Source: JAIQET01 sp035542575 (GTDB taxonomy: Bacteria > Acidobacteriota > Terriglobia > Terriglobales > Acidobacteriaceae). Taken from it: a stretch of DNA of 64,000 nucleotides. Location: contig DATKLE010000035.1 in the NCBI GenBank assembly GCA_035542575.1, positions 3,794-67,793 on the forward strand, written 5' to 3'. The notes under the pieces were generated by a model. That model was not told where the DNA came from and made no database searches. It saw nothing but the letters and a program-made list of their open reading frames with translations. The stretch's first letter is position 1, and the number at the start of each line of letters is the position of its first letter. Made by a program: the position numbers and the translations under genes. This document shows positions 15,561 to 24,884 of this stretch, piece by piece.

Positions 15561-16016
15561 ATGTTCACCCCGCGTCCCATCGGCTTCGTAACCAGTCCCT
15601 ACAAGAGCACCGCAGATGTTCCCAAAGGCCTGGGCGCCAAGCATGAGGCCGAAGGCAGGCTCAATATCCTGCCGGAGTTTGAGCAGGGGCTCACCGACAT
15701 TGAGGGAATTTCTCATCTGTTCGTGATCTGGGAATTTGATCGCTCACAGGGATTCGCATTGGTGGGGACACCGCCCTGCGATGACCGGCCGCACGGAGTG
15801 TTTGCGACGCGGTCTCCTTACCGGCCCAACCCCATTGGCCTGACCGTTGTCGAACTACTTCGGCGAGAGGGTTCTGTGCTGCACGTGCGCGGCGTGGACA
15901 TGCTGGACGGCACGCCGATTCTCGATATCAAGCCGTATCTCTCCAGCGTTCCGGCGGAGAAGGTGCGGACGGGGTGGCTGGCGGAGGTGGAGGCGCGGAA
16001 GAAGGTGGGAGGATAA
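15561..16016 (+). CDS. trmO: tRNA m6t6A37 methyltransferase TrmO
   Basis: TrmO N6-methylates t6A37 of certain tRNAs, using SAM. The 151-residue protein carries the family signatures GVFATRSPYRPNPIG (79-93) and DMLDGTPILDIKPYL (113-127), and an N-terminal strand FTPRPIGFVTSPYK. The ATG at 15561 follows GAGGGG and removes an upstream extension that reads through the preceding terminator. The length suits the short bacterial form without the extra C-terminal domain. Confidence 0.9.
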   Translation: MFTPRPIGFVTSPYKSTADVPKGLGAKHEAEGRLNILPEFEQGLTDIEGISHLFVIWEFDRSQGFALVGTPPCDDRPHGVFATRSPYRPNPIGLTVVELLRREGSVLHVRGVDMLDGTPILDIKPYLSSVPAEKVRTGWLAEVEARKKVGG

Positions 16017-16039
16017 GCGCTCGCCGGGAGGAAAACGCG

Positions 16040-16095
16040 AGGTCCCTCGACTCGCGCTTCTTCGCTACGCTCAGGCGCGCTTCGCTCGGGATGAC
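16040..16095. repeat. Partial REP-like element
   Basis: GAGGTCCCTCGACTCGCG and GCGCTTCGCTCGGGATGACA resemble the B unit of the REP family, but the left end is degraded. Confidence 0.45.
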
Positions 16096-16110
16096 AGATG
16101 TTAAGAAACA

Positions 16111-16133
16111 GGGACAGCCGAGGCGGCTGTCCC
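16111..16133. repeat. Intergenic hairpin element
   Basis: GGGACAGCC and GGCTGTCCC form a perfect 9-bp stem with loop GAGGC. It sits between convergent trmO and the P5C dehydrogenase gene without a T-run. Confidence 0.5.
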
Positions 16134-16152
16134 TACGTGGTTCGCGCCTAAC

Positions 16153-17748
16153 CTACGTGATCTTTTCGCCCACCGATTTCGCCTGGGTGAACAGGTAAAG
16201 ATAGTCCGGGCCTCCGGACTTGGAGTCGGTGCCAGACATGTTGAAGCCTCCGAAGGGATGGGCTCCGACGATGGCTCCCGTGCACTTGCGGTTGATGTAG
16301 AGGTTGCCGACGTGGAAGTCGCGCATCGCGCGCTCGATCTTCTCCCGCGACTTGGTGTACACCGCGCCGGTCAGGCCGAATTCAGTGTCGTTGGCGATCT
16401 CCAGCGCGTGATCGTAATTCTTCGCTTTGATCACCACCAGCACCGGGCCGAAGATCTCTTCTTGCTCCAGCTTCGACTTGGGCGGAATGTCGGCAATCAC
16501 CGTGGGCTGGATGTAGAACCCGCTTCCCGCCTTGGTGTCGCGAGCTCCGCCAGTAATCAACCGGCCGTCTTTCTTGCCCTGCTCGATGTAGGCGAGAATG
16601 TCCTTCATCGAGCCTTCGTTGATAACCGCGCCCATGTTGGTGTTCTCCGCCGGATCGCCGACGGTGATCTTCTCCACCCGCGCCTTGAGCTTCTCCAGGA
16701 ACTTGTCGTAGATGCGCTCGTCAATGATGGCGCGCGAGCAGGCGGAGCACTTCTGGCCCTGGAAGCCGAAGGCCGAGCCAGCCACGCCCTCCACGGCGGA
16801 GTCAACATCAGCATCGGCGTCGACGATGATGGCGTCTTTTCCGCCCATTTCAAGGACGGTGCGCTTGATCCAGACCTGGCCTTCGGGCTTGTCGGCCGCA
16901 ACCTTGTTAATGCGCAGCCCCACCTCGCGCGATCCGGTGAAGGCGATGTAGCGGGTTTTGGGGTGCGCGACCACGGCGTCGCCGAAACTGGCGCCGGCGC
17001 CCGGGCAGAAGTTCACCACGCCCTCGGGCATGCCGGCTTCTTCCAGAAGTTCGAAGAATTTCGCGGCGATGGTGGGCGAGTCGCTCGACGGCTTCAGGAT
17101 GACAGTGTTGCCGGCGACGATCGAAGCCAGGGTCATTCCGGCCATGATGGCGCCGGGGAAGTTCCACGGTGGAATCACTGCGCCCACGCCCAGCGGGATA
17201 TAGAAGAGGTGGTCGCGCTCGCCGGGCAGTTGCACCGGAGTTTCAACCTTGGAAAGCCGCAGCATCTCCCGGCTGTAGAACTCGCAAAAGTCAATGGTCT
17301 CGGCGATGTCGCCATCGGCTTCCGCCCAGTTCTTACTGACTTCGAACACCAGCCACGCCATGAATTCAAACTTGCGCTCGCGCAGCAGGTCGCCCACGCG
17401 GAACAGCAGGGCGGCGCGCTCCTCGGCGGAGGTGCGGCGCCAGCTTTCGAAGGCCTTCAAAGCGGCCTGTATGGCGGGCTCCACCTGCTCCTTGCCGGCC
17501 TTCTGGTGCAGGCCTACCAGTTGTGAGGGATTGGCAGGGTTGATCGACTTGAGCTTATCGGTAGTCTTGACGCGCCTGCCGCCAATGACCAGGTCGTACT
17601 CGCGGCCCAGCTGGCCGCGAACTTTTTCGATGGCGGCACGCATCTTGCGCGCGTTTTCTTCCTTGCCGAAATCCACGTAGGGCTCGTTTACGAACGGCCC
17701 TTCATGCAGGCGAACGCGGGGGTGAGTAGGGGCTTCAACGGTTGCCAT
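16153..17748 (-). CDS. pruA: 1-pyrroline-5-carboxylate dehydrogenase
   Basis: This enzyme oxidises glutamate-gamma-semialdehyde (P5C) to glutamate with NAD+, the last step of proline and arginine breakdown. The 531-residue length fits the stand-alone RocA/PruA type. PWNFPGAIMAGMT is the cofactor region, VLEMGGKDA carries the general base Glu, and QGQKCSACSR the nucleophilic Cys. PFGGFNMSGTDSKSGG near the end is diagnostic for P5CDH. It lies beside tryptophanase on the same strand, suggesting an amino-acid catabolic neighbourhood. No proline dehydrogenase is present. Confidence 0.92.
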   Translation of the reverse strand: MATVEAPTHPRVRLHEGPFVNEPYVDFGKEENARKMRAAIEKVRGQLGREYDLVIGGRRVKTTDKLKSINPANPSQLVGLHQKAGKEQVEPAIQAALKAFESWRRTSAEERAALLFRVGDLLRERKFEFMAWLVFEVSKNWAEADGDIAETIDFCEFYSREMLRLSKVETPVQLPGERDHLFYIPLGVGAVIPPWNFPGAIMAGMTLASIVAGNTVILKPSSDSPTIAAKFFELLEEAGMPEGVVNFCPGAGASFGDAVVAHPKTRYIAFTGSREVGLRINKVAADKPEGQVWIKRTVLEMGGKDAIIVDADADVDSAVEGVAGSAFGFQGQKCSACSRAIIDERIYDKFLEKLKARVEKITVGDPAENTNMGAVINEGSMKDILAYIEQGKKDGRLITGGARDTKAGSGFYIQPTVIADIPPKSKLEQEEIFGPVLVVIKAKNYDHALEIANDTEFGLTGAVYTKSREKIERAMRDFHVGNLYINRKCTGAIVGAHPFGGFNMSGTDSKSGGPDYLYLFTQAKSVGEKIT

Positions 17749-17920
17749 AAATGCACCTCAGAGAAAAATATGGATGCTACGGCGGACGGAACGAAAACAC
17801 ATAATTGTAGCACTGGAAATAGCAGCAAATCGCAGGCGCCGGGAATGTCACCGGACGCTGTGAGCCACGTACTTTGCAGGGAGGGCGTTGTTCCAGGCGG
17901 TTGCGGGAGTTGAGCCACTC

Positions 17921-17964
17921 CACGCGAGATCCCTCCCCGGCTGAAGCCGGTTCAGGATGACGCC
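17921..17964. repeat. REP-like element, single B unit
   Basis: CGCGAGATCCCTCCCCGGC, a short inner stem, and GGATGACGCC (17955-17964). It is a half element located just beyond the tryptophanase stop. Confidence 0.65.
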
Positions 17965-19334
17965 AACGGAGGGCTAACCGCCGCCTCCACCGGCTCCAGC
18001 CTGGCCGTGAAGTGCCGCAGGAACGGCGCCTCGTACGCCAAGGTCAGTCCCTGCAGCTCGTCCCGCTTCTTCCAAACTTCCAGAATGACTTCCACTACGT
18101 AGTCAATGTGACTCTGCGTGTACACGCGGCGCGGAATGGCCAGACGCACCAGGTCCATCTTGGCAGCGGCTCCGAACATCAGCGTGCCGATCTCGACGGA
18201 GCGGATGCCGCCTTCGAGGTAAAGCTCGGCCGCTAATGCCACACCGGGGAACTGCTCGGACGGGATGTGCGGCAGAAAGGCGCGGGCGTCGAGATAGATG
18301 GCGTGCCCGCCCGGCGGCTGCACGATCGGTACTCCCTGCGAGGCAATGTGGTTGCCGAGATAGGCCGTTGAGTGGATGCGGTAGCGGAGGTAGTCCTCGT
18401 GCAATGCCTCCTGCACGCCCACGGCGACCGCCTCCAGATCACGCCCCGCAAGACCTCCGTAGGTGGGATAGCCTTCGGTGAGAATCAGCAGGTTCTTCTC
18501 CTGCTGGGCGAGGGTTTCGTCGTTCGTACACAGAAAACCCCCAATGTTGGCCAGGCCATCTTTCTTGGCGGACATGGTGCAGCCGTCACCGTAACTGAAC
18601 ATCTCCTGCGCGATCTGCTTGGGGGATTTGTCGCCATAGCCGGGTTCGCGCAACTTGATGAAGTAGGCGTTCTCCGCGAAGCGGCAGGCGTCGAAGTAGA
18701 GCGGGATGCGGTGCTTGCGGCAAACCGCGCTGACCGCGCGCACGTTTGCCATGGAAACGGGCTGGCCGCCGCCGGAATTGTTGGTCACGGTGAGCATGAC
18801 CAGCGGAATGCGTTCGTGGCCCACGCGCTTGATCAACGTTTCAAGCGCCTCGACTTCCATGTTGCCCTTGAAGGGATGTACTGTGCTCGGGTGTTTGCCT
18901 TCCTCGATGACTAGGTCCACCGCCTCGGCTCCGACGAATTCGACATTGGCGCGGGTGGTGTCGAAATGGGTGTTGTTGGGAACGACGTCGCCCTTCTTGC
19001 ACATTACGCTGAACAGGATGCGCTCGGCGGCGCGGCCCTGGTGCGTGGGAATGACGTGACGGTAGCCGAAGATGTCCTGGACGGAGTCGCGGAAGCGGTC
19101 AAAGCTCCGGCTGCCGGCATAACTCTCGTCACCTTCCATGATCGCGGCCCACTGGTGAGTGGACATGGCGCCGGTGCCGGAGTCGGTCAACAGGTCAATC
19201 AGCACATCCTCCGCGGGCAGCAGAAACAGGTTGTAGTGCGCTGCCCGCAACAGTTGTTCGCGCTCCTCGCGGGTGGTCCAGCGAATGGGTTCGACGCTCT
19301 TGATGCGGAACGGCTCGATGATGGTGCGGGCCAT
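17952..19334 (-). CDS. tnaA: Tryptophanase (TnaA-type beta-eliminating lyase)
   Basis: A PLP enzyme that splits tryptophan into indole, pyruvate and ammonia. The 460-residue protein has MSAKKDG with the Schiff-base K258. Overall it resembles tyrosine phenol-lyase (EPFRIKSVEPI, MFSYGDGCTMS, GGLAGRDLEA), yet the residues that separate the two enzymes are of tryptophanase type: D125, I382 and H441 in place of Thr, Arg and Phe. The ATG at 19334 is chosen; an in-frame ATG at 19397 adds an unconserved stretch. A TCCTGT-T-ACAGGA palindrome (19346-19358) overlaps the ribosome-binding AGGAG. The last codons overlap a REP element. Confidence 0.88.
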   Translation of the reverse strand: MARTIIEPFRIKSVEPIRWTTREEREQLLRAAHYNLFLLPAEDVLIDLLTDSGTGAMSTHQWAAIMEGDESYAGSRSFDRFRDSVQDIFGYRHVIPTHQGRAAERILFSVMCKKGDVVPNNTHFDTTRANVEFVGAEAVDLVIEEGKHPSTVHPFKGNMEVEALETLIKRVGHERIPLVMLTVTNNSGGGQPVSMANVRAVSAVCRKHRIPLYFDACRFAENAYFIKLREPGYGDKSPKQIAQEMFSYGDGCTMSAKKDGLANIGGFLCTNDETLAQQEKNLLILTEGYPTYGGLAGRDLEAVAVGVQEALHEDYLRYRIHSTAYLGNHIASQGVPIVQPPGGHAIYLDARAFLPHIPSEQFPGVALAAELYLEGGIRSVEIGTLMFGAAAKMDLVRLAIPRRVYTQSHIDYVVEVILEVWKKRDELQGLTLAYEAPFLRHFTARLEPVEAAVSPPLASS

Positions 19335-19345
19335 GGGCAGTATTC

Positions 19346-19358
19346 TCCTGTTACAGGA
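19346..19358 (-). promoter_or_regulatory. Palindrome covering the tnaA ribosome-binding site
   Basis: TCCTGT and ACAGGA flank one base and include the AGGAG upstream of ATG 19334. It could be an operator or a small sequestering hairpin; no TnaC-like leader peptide with Trp was found. Confidence 0.3.
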
Positions 19359-19497
19359 CACACCCACGGGCGCACACCTGTCTGTGACGGGGATCATAGG
19401 AGGGAGTGATGATGGCCGGGTGGTGGCTGCACGCGGGATCCCTCGGAGTTTAACGCTCCTTCAGGAGGAAGCCCTCAGCCAGGAGGCTTTTTAGCGC

Positions 19498-19624
19498 GGG
19501 CGTCATCCTGAGCGCGAAGCGCGAACGATCTTGCGCGCAGTGGAACCAGCTCGGCCACCAAGGCATTGCCGCCCCGCGCAAGATCCCTCACCCGGCCGAA
19601 CTGCGCCGGGTTCGGGATGACGCC
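19498..19624. repeat. REP/BIME-like element, A and B units inverted
   Basis: GGGCGTCATCC (19498-19508) with GAGCGCGAAGCGCGAACGATC, and, in inverse orientation, AGATCCCTCACCCGGC with GGATGACGCC (19615-19624). It fills most of the 312-base gap between tnaA and the next gene. The rest of that gap shows no coding signal. Confidence 0.8.
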
Positions 19625-19646
19625 TTGGGATTAGAAATATGGGGGG

Positions 19647-22600
19647 CTAGGGCACTTTCACCGACTCCTCGCGCTCAACTGGCCGGTAGCTCACCGCCGC
19701 GGTGCGCTCCAGCTTGTCCCAGGCGAACTTACGGCCTTCGATGGCGCGCTTCAACGTCTTGAGCAGGACCACCGAGAACAACTGGCGATACGCGAAGCGC
19801 TGCAGCCAGACCTGGCTGAGCAGCCAGACGTCTTCCCGGGCTTCCGGTTGGCGGCGCTCCAGAGCGAACGCAATCGCCGAAGTGATGAAGTCAATCACTA
19901 AGAATGCCACAAAGAAAACCACTAACCGGTCGAAATCGGCTGGATCGTATGACTCTGGATGAAAATACTTCTGGATCGCGTACCACAATGCACCGCCGGC
20001 AAACATTACGTCAATGAAGGGCGAAACCAGCGGCAACAGAATCTGAAAGATCAAAATGTTCGGCAGGGCAACGAAACCCAGCACGCCCTTACGGGCAAAG
20101 ACGGCGCTATGCTTCCACACCGACTGCAGAATGCCGAAGGACCAGCGAAAGCGCTGGCGCATCAGGCCGCGGGCATTGACCGGCGCTTCGGTGTAGGCGA
20201 GGGCGAGGTCTTCATACTCGACGCGATAGCCGCGGCGCAGCAGCGCCATGGTGAGGTCGGCATCTTCAGCGACGGTGTCGGTGTGATAGCCACCGGCTTC
20301 CCGGACCGCTGACGTCCGCCAGGCGCCAATCGCTCCCGGCACTACGCTGACCGCGCCCAGAGTGTTGAGGGCGCGCCGCTCGAAGTTCTGGCTGGTGATG
20401 TATTCCAGCGCCTGCCAGCGGGTCCAGAGGTTGATGCGATTGCCCACCTTGGCATTGCCGGCGACCGCGGCGACCTTGGGATTGACGAAGTGCGCCACCA
20501 GCCGGCGGATGGCATCGCGGGCGATAACCGTGTCAGCATCAATGCCGACGAAAATCTCTTCATCCTCCAGATGGGCCAAGCCAAAATTGAGCGCATCCGC
20601 TTTGCCGGAATTGGGTTTGGTCAGGATGACCACCCGGCCCGAGGCTTCTTCGCGGGCGAAGGCTTCGCGGGCAACTTCCAGGGTCTGGTCGCTGGAGCCG
20701 TCATCAATGACGATGACGCGCAGATTGGGATAGTCCGAGCCCAGCGCGGCGCGGACGGTTTGCTCGATGACCTTCTCTTCGTTGAAGGCAGGGATGAGAA
20801 CCGCGACCTCCGGCTTGTAGGCTTCGGCTTTACCCGGCTTCCCATACTGCCGCTGGCGCAGGCGGTCGTACACCGCAAACGCGCCGATGAACAGCAGCCG
20901 CCCAGTCATCAGCACGTCGCCAAGGAAGAATACCCAGGTGATGGCCTTGATGCCCAGATCGAAGAGCAGGAAGCCGACCAGGTTGAGCTTGGCCGCCCAG
21001 CGCTCGTTGGGGGGGATGGGCGGCATCACATCGGCCCGGGTCTTCCCCAGCAACTGATATAGCGGAACCACCTGGAAACCGCGCGCACGGATGCCCTCAA
21101 TGATCATGGGCAGCGCCCGCACCGTCTCGGCGCGGTTTCCGCCGCCATCGTGCAGCAGAATGATATTGCCGCAGCGTTGGGAGTTGGGCGGACAGGGCGG
21201 CAAGTTGGCCAGCACATCGGCGGTAATCTGCTCCGCCGTACGCCGGGGATTGTCACGCCAGTCGTTGGGATCGATCTTGTCGCCGACGGTGGTGTAACCC
21301 AGGTCCTGCGTGGTTTCCAGCGGGCGCACCTGGTCTTCGGTATCTGGCTCCTGATCGATGGAATAGGGCGGGCGGAACAGGATGGTGCGCATTCCCAGAC
21401 GGCTGGCAAACAGTCTCTCAGTGAGGTTTAATTCAAACTTCATGAACCCGCGGGAGATGTTGCTGATGTCCGGATGGGTGAAGGTGTGGTTGCCGATTTC
21501 GTGTCCTTCGCGATAAATGCGCGAGGTGAGGCCGGCAAAATTGTTGGCCTGCTCACCAATCAGGAAGAACGTTGCCTGGGCATGTTCCTGCCGCAGAACA
21601 TCCAGGATCTTCGGTGTCCATTCTGGATCCGGGCCGTCGTCGAAGGTGATGGCCACTGCATTCGCGCTCGATCCGTATCGCCCCACGCGGTAGGGCTCGG
21701 GCAGGGAATCGAAGCTCTGGTCCGTGATCAGCCCGGCAGCGGAGTCAACGGTGAGAGTGCGGGTTCCATCGGCAGGCCGGGCCTCGATGCGAAGGATCTC
21801 GCCGTTGCCCTCCATATCAACGTCCTGTCCGGGGGGAACATCCTTCAACTTTTCGGGCGCACCGGCCTCGCCGGGAACGTCCCACACCCGCCACAGAGAA
21901 CGATCTTCCGAGCCCAGCCGCCACAGGGCAAAGGTCTTGATCCCCAATCGCTGCGCCGCGCGCATTTGGTTCAGCGCCGTGACCGCGTCCAGAAACCAGA
22001 TGTCATGCCGCAGGTTGTTCTCGTCGAGGTAGCTGACGTGGGGGTTGAGGCTGTCAGAATCGAAGTCCACGTCTTCTTCCGAGTCCCGTGCCGTCAGCCA
22101 GGCATCCTGAACGGATTGGTTCTTGTCGCCAACCCCTTCGGGGAGCTTCCGCTTTTTGGGTCTATCGACCCAGTCATAGCCATAATTGCCGATCGCGCAG
22201 ATGAACTTGTTCTGTGGAATCTTCTTTTGCGCGGCAACCAGGTTGGCGACGAACCAATCCTGCGAGGCCACGGGTCCGGGCGTGCCCCCGGGATAGTGCT
22301 CGTCGTAGTTCATGACCACCATGCCGTCGACCACGGCGGCGATGGCAGGATAGTCAAAGTCTTCGTTACGGGGCTGCACGCTGACGTACAGCTTCAGGCT
22401 CCTGGCGTGCAAGTCTGCGGAAAGCTCCTGCAATAGCGCCAGGTAGCCCGGCTGGCCCTTGCGGGAGAAGTCCTCGAAATCCACCATGAGTCCCTGGTAT
22501 TTGTCGGTGGCCAGGAAGGAGTCGATCTGTTCGCGGAAAGTAGCCCTGGCGGCGGCATCGTTCAGGAAGCGGCTGATGTCAACCCAGTCTTTTCCATCTG

Positions 22601-23153
22601 AGTTATTCACCATGGGAAAGACTTCCATCTCCGCGTCTTCCGCCCGCAGGAATGGCATCACCCGGTCATCCACCGAACGCACAACGGAACCGCGCACCAC
22701 GTCGAAAAACTTGCTGGTTTGCTCGTCGATGCCCTGCAGACGCCCGTCCGGGGTCAGCACATGCAGCCACTCGGGATACAGGAGGTCGATCTGGCGGGCG
22801 TACTCACGCAGGGACGAGAAGCTGGCGGCGTCCCACGAGACGTAGAATGCTGCCCGAATGCCCTCTTCCGCGTTCAAGGGTACCTGGGAAGGCGCCTTCT
22901 TGGATTTGCGATGGCTGCGGGACCCCGCCGCCCGCCGCCGTTTCTCCTTTGCCTTCTCTTTTTCGTTCTCCTTGAGAGCGCGATAGGGACGCCGCAGAGT
23001 GGGCAGCAGCAACTCGGGCAGGGGCTCGCTGCGCAGGGCGGTGTAGACGAAGACGAGAATGAGCAGAGTGATGCTCGCCCCGACAACGTCGAACAGCCGC
23101 CGCAGCCGCTTCCAGCGGGCGCGACGGGGATCATAAAAAACGGGTTTTGCCAT
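19647..23153 (-). CDS. GH18 / polysaccharide deacetylase / GT2 synthase fusion
   Basis: The 1168-residue protein has four parts. A membrane anchor (22-41) is followed by a basic linker. A YaaH-like GH18 domain (about 98-425) has catalytic VDFEDF with E227 and a WRLG end. A NodB deacetylase (about 497-700) has TFDDGPD (503-509) and NHTFTH (H556, H560). After one or two helices (about 724-760) comes a processive GT2 domain (about 782-1010) with DAD (872-874), EDAD (963-966) and QRFRW (1000-1004), then terminal helices. By analogy with PgaC and PgaB it should make, deacetylate and trim an N-acetylglucosamine polymer. Substrate and polarity are inferred. Confidence 0.9.
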   Translation of the reverse strand: MAKPVFYDPRRARWKRLRRLFDVVGASITLLILVFVYTALRSEPLPELLLPTLRRPYRALKENEKEKAKEKRRRAAGSRSHRKSKKAPSQVPLNAEEGIRAAFYVSWDAASFSSLREYARQIDLLYPEWLHVLTPDGRLQGIDEQTSKFFDVVRGSVVRSVDDRVMPFLRAEDAEMEVFPMVNNSDGKDWVDISRFLNDAAARATFREQIDSFLATDKYQGLMVDFEDFSRKGQPGYLALLQELSADLHARSLKLYVSVQPRNEDFDYPAIAAVVDGMVVMNYDEHYPGGTPGPVASQDWFVANLVAAQKKIPQNKFICAIGNYGYDWVDRPKKRKLPEGVGDKNQSVQDAWLTARDSEEDVDFDSDSLNPHVSYLDENNLRHDIWFLDAVTALNQMRAAQRLGIKTFALWRLGSEDRSLWRVWDVPGEAGAPEKLKDVPPGQDVDMEGNGEILRIEARPADGTRTLTVDSAAGLITDQSFDSLPEPYRVGRYGSSANAVAITFDDGPDPEWTPKILDVLRQEHAQATFFLIGEQANNFAGLTSRIYREGHEIGNHTFTHPDISNISRGFMKFELNLTERLFASRLGMRTILFRPPYSIDQEPDTEDQVRPLETTQDLGYTTVGDKIDPNDWRDNPRRTAEQITADVLANLPPCPPNSQRCGNIILLHDGGGNRAETVRALPMIIEGIRARGFQVVPLYQLLGKTRADVMPPIPPNERWAAKLNLVGFLLFDLGIKAITWVFFLGDVLMTGRLLFIGAFAVYDRLRQRQYGKPGKAEAYKPEVAVLIPAFNEEKVIEQTVRAALGSDYPNLRVIVIDDGSSDQTLEVAREAFAREEASGRVVILTKPNSGKADALNFGLAHLEDEEIFVGIDADTVIARDAIRRLVAHFVNPKVAAVAGNAKVGNRINLWTRWQALEYITSQNFERRALNTLGAVSVVPGAIGAWRTSAVREAGGYHTDTVAEDADLTMALLRRGYRVEYEDLALAYTEAPVNARGLMRQRFRWSFGILQSVWKHSAVFARKGVLGFVALPNILIFQILLPLVSPFIDVMFAGGALWYAIQKYFHPESYDPADFDRLVVFFVAFLVIDFITSAIAFALERRQPEAREDVWLLSQVWLQRFAYRQLFSVVLLKTLKRAIEGRKFAWDKLERTAAVSYRPVEREESVKVP

Positions 23154-23283
23154 GCGCGCTGAGCTGTTTCTATCCTAAGCTGCTGTTCAAGGGGGGTCAA
23201 ACCGCGGTTCACTCATTGGATGCGAACTGTTTTCTCCAGATTTGCGCCGTGGACTTTGCCGCAAAACGCGCTATAGTCGCTCG

Positions 23284-24696
23284 GTGCGCGACCTGGTGCG
23301 CAGACATCTCCGGTTCTTCCTGTTAGCGACTTTGGCGGCGCTGGTCCTGCGGCTGCTGTTTATTCTCCGCTTTCCCAGTATCACGGCAGATTCCTTCATC
23401 TACGGCGACATTGCCAAGAACTGGCTGCAGCACGGTATTTACGGGGTGAGCAATTCCACCGCCATCGTCCCGTCCGACATCCGGCTGCCGGGTTATCCGG
23501 CATTTCTGGCGGCGGTGTTCGCCATCTTTGGAATGGAGCACTACCGGACGGTGCTGGTGATTCAAATGTTCGTGGACATCGGCACTTGCTTCGTGACTGC
23601 CGATGTGGCGCGACGCCTGGTGTCCCCGCGGGCTGCCAGGACCGCGTTCCTGCTGGCGGCGCTCTGCCCGTTTCTTGCCAACTACGTCGCAGCGGCGCTG
23701 ACGGAAACGCTGGAAATCTTCTTCACAGTACTGGCGCTTGACCTCGCGCTGATCGGCTTGGACGGACTGCGCGCCGCCGGCCTCTCCGCGAGCGGACGTG
23801 CGCTTCCTCACGCCCGGTCGTGGATTGGGTGCGGCCTGGCGATCGCTTGCGCCATCCTCCTCCGGCCTGATGGCGGGCTGGTGCTGATATCGCTCCTGGC
23901 TTACTTTCTGTTCCTCTGGGCGGGTTCCTGGCGCGACAAAGCGCAGGGAGTGGCCGCGCCACACTTGCTCCGTGCCGCGGTGGTCCTCATGTTCGCCGCG
24001 CTCACGCCACTCGTGCCCTGGACACTGCGCAACTTGCACACCATGCACCGCTTCCAGCCGCTGGCACCGCGCTATGCCAACCAGGAAAACGAGTTCGTGC
24101 CCATGGGCTTCAATCGCTGGACCAAAACCTGGATTGCCGACTACGCCTCGGTGGAGGAAGTCTACTGGCAGGTCCCGGGAAATCCAGTGGACGCAGACGA
24201 GCTTCCTGCCCGAGCCTTTGATTCCGAAGAGCAACGGCGACAAACTCTGCAACTGCTGGCGGACTACAACCAGGAACTGCACGTCAGTCCGGAACTGGAT
24301 GCGCGCTTCGCGACACTGGCGGCGGAGCGCATCCACCATGCGCCGTTGCGGTATTACGTCTGGCTGCCGCTGGTTCGCATTGCCGACATGTGGCTGCGCC
24401 CGCGCACCGAACTGCTGCCCTCAGACACGCGCTGGTGGGAGTTCAATGATGACCCCAAGTGGTCGGCTTTGGCGGTGGCGCTGGGGGTGATCAATCTTTT
24501 TTATGTGGGCGCGGCAGTCGCTGGGTTGGTGCGCGGACGCTTTGCTGCCCCTCTCGGCCTCTTGCTCACTTTCGTGATTCTGCGATCGGCCTTCCTCGGT
24601 ACTCTGGAGAACCCTGAACCGCGATACACGTTGGAATGCTATCCGGCTCTCATGGTTTTGGCGGCAGCATGGAGCAGGCGCGCGAGTGGGTCCTGA
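23284..24696 (+). CDS. GT39/ArnT-like membrane glycosyltransferase
   Basis: The 470-residue protein has about ten membrane helices. The first periplasmic loop DSFIYGDIAKNWLQHGIYG and the RLPGYPAFLAAVF segment match the PMT/ArnT (GT-C, dolichyl- or undecaprenyl-phosphate sugar-dependent) superfamily, in which the early Asp is catalytic. The acceptor is unknown. GTG 23284 is chosen over TTG 23242. It is divergent from the GH18/deacetylase/GT2 fusion, 130 bases away, so the two may act in one envelope-glycan pathway, but that is an inference. Confidence 0.78.
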   Translation: MRDLVRRHLRFFLLATLAALVLRLLFILRFPSITADSFIYGDIAKNWLQHGIYGVSNSTAIVPSDIRLPGYPAFLAAVFAIFGMEHYRTVLVIQMFVDIGTCFVTADVARRLVSPRAARTAFLLAALCPFLANYVAAALTETLEIFFTVLALDLALIGLDGLRAAGLSASGRALPHARSWIGCGLAIACAILLRPDGGLVLISLLAYFLFLWAGSWRDKAQGVAAPHLLRAAVVLMFAALTPLVPWTLRNLHTMHRFQPLAPRYANQENEFVPMGFNRWTKTWIADYASVEEVYWQVPGNPVDADELPARAFDSEEQRRQTLQLLADYNQELHVSPELDARFATLAAERIHHAPLRYYVWLPLVRIADMWLRPRTELLPSDTRWWEFNDDPKWSALAVALGVINLFYVGAAVAGLVRGRFAAPLGLLLTFVILRSAFLGTLENPEPRYTLECYPALMVLAAAWSRRASGS

Positions 24697-24884
24697 CCCT
24701 AGGTCATATTACGCGAATGCGTATCCCTGTTCCGGATTCCCATAGGCTTGGACTCACAGGATACGTATGTTGTTCTTATTTCGCCCGGCATTGTGGACGG
24801 TCGATTGCACGCGGTAAAACCGGAGGTGTGTTCCCTCAGCAGCCCACCAGGCACGCGAGTTAAACCGCTTTCTGCGAGGTTCGT

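Noticed and set aside
16258..17526. 422-codon open frame on the plus strand
   Set aside because: It lies opposite the P5C dehydrogenase, which has all catalytic motifs.
21474..22436. 320-codon open frame on the plus strand
   Set aside because: It is antisense to the GH18/deacetylase/GT2 gene and has no recognisable protein features.
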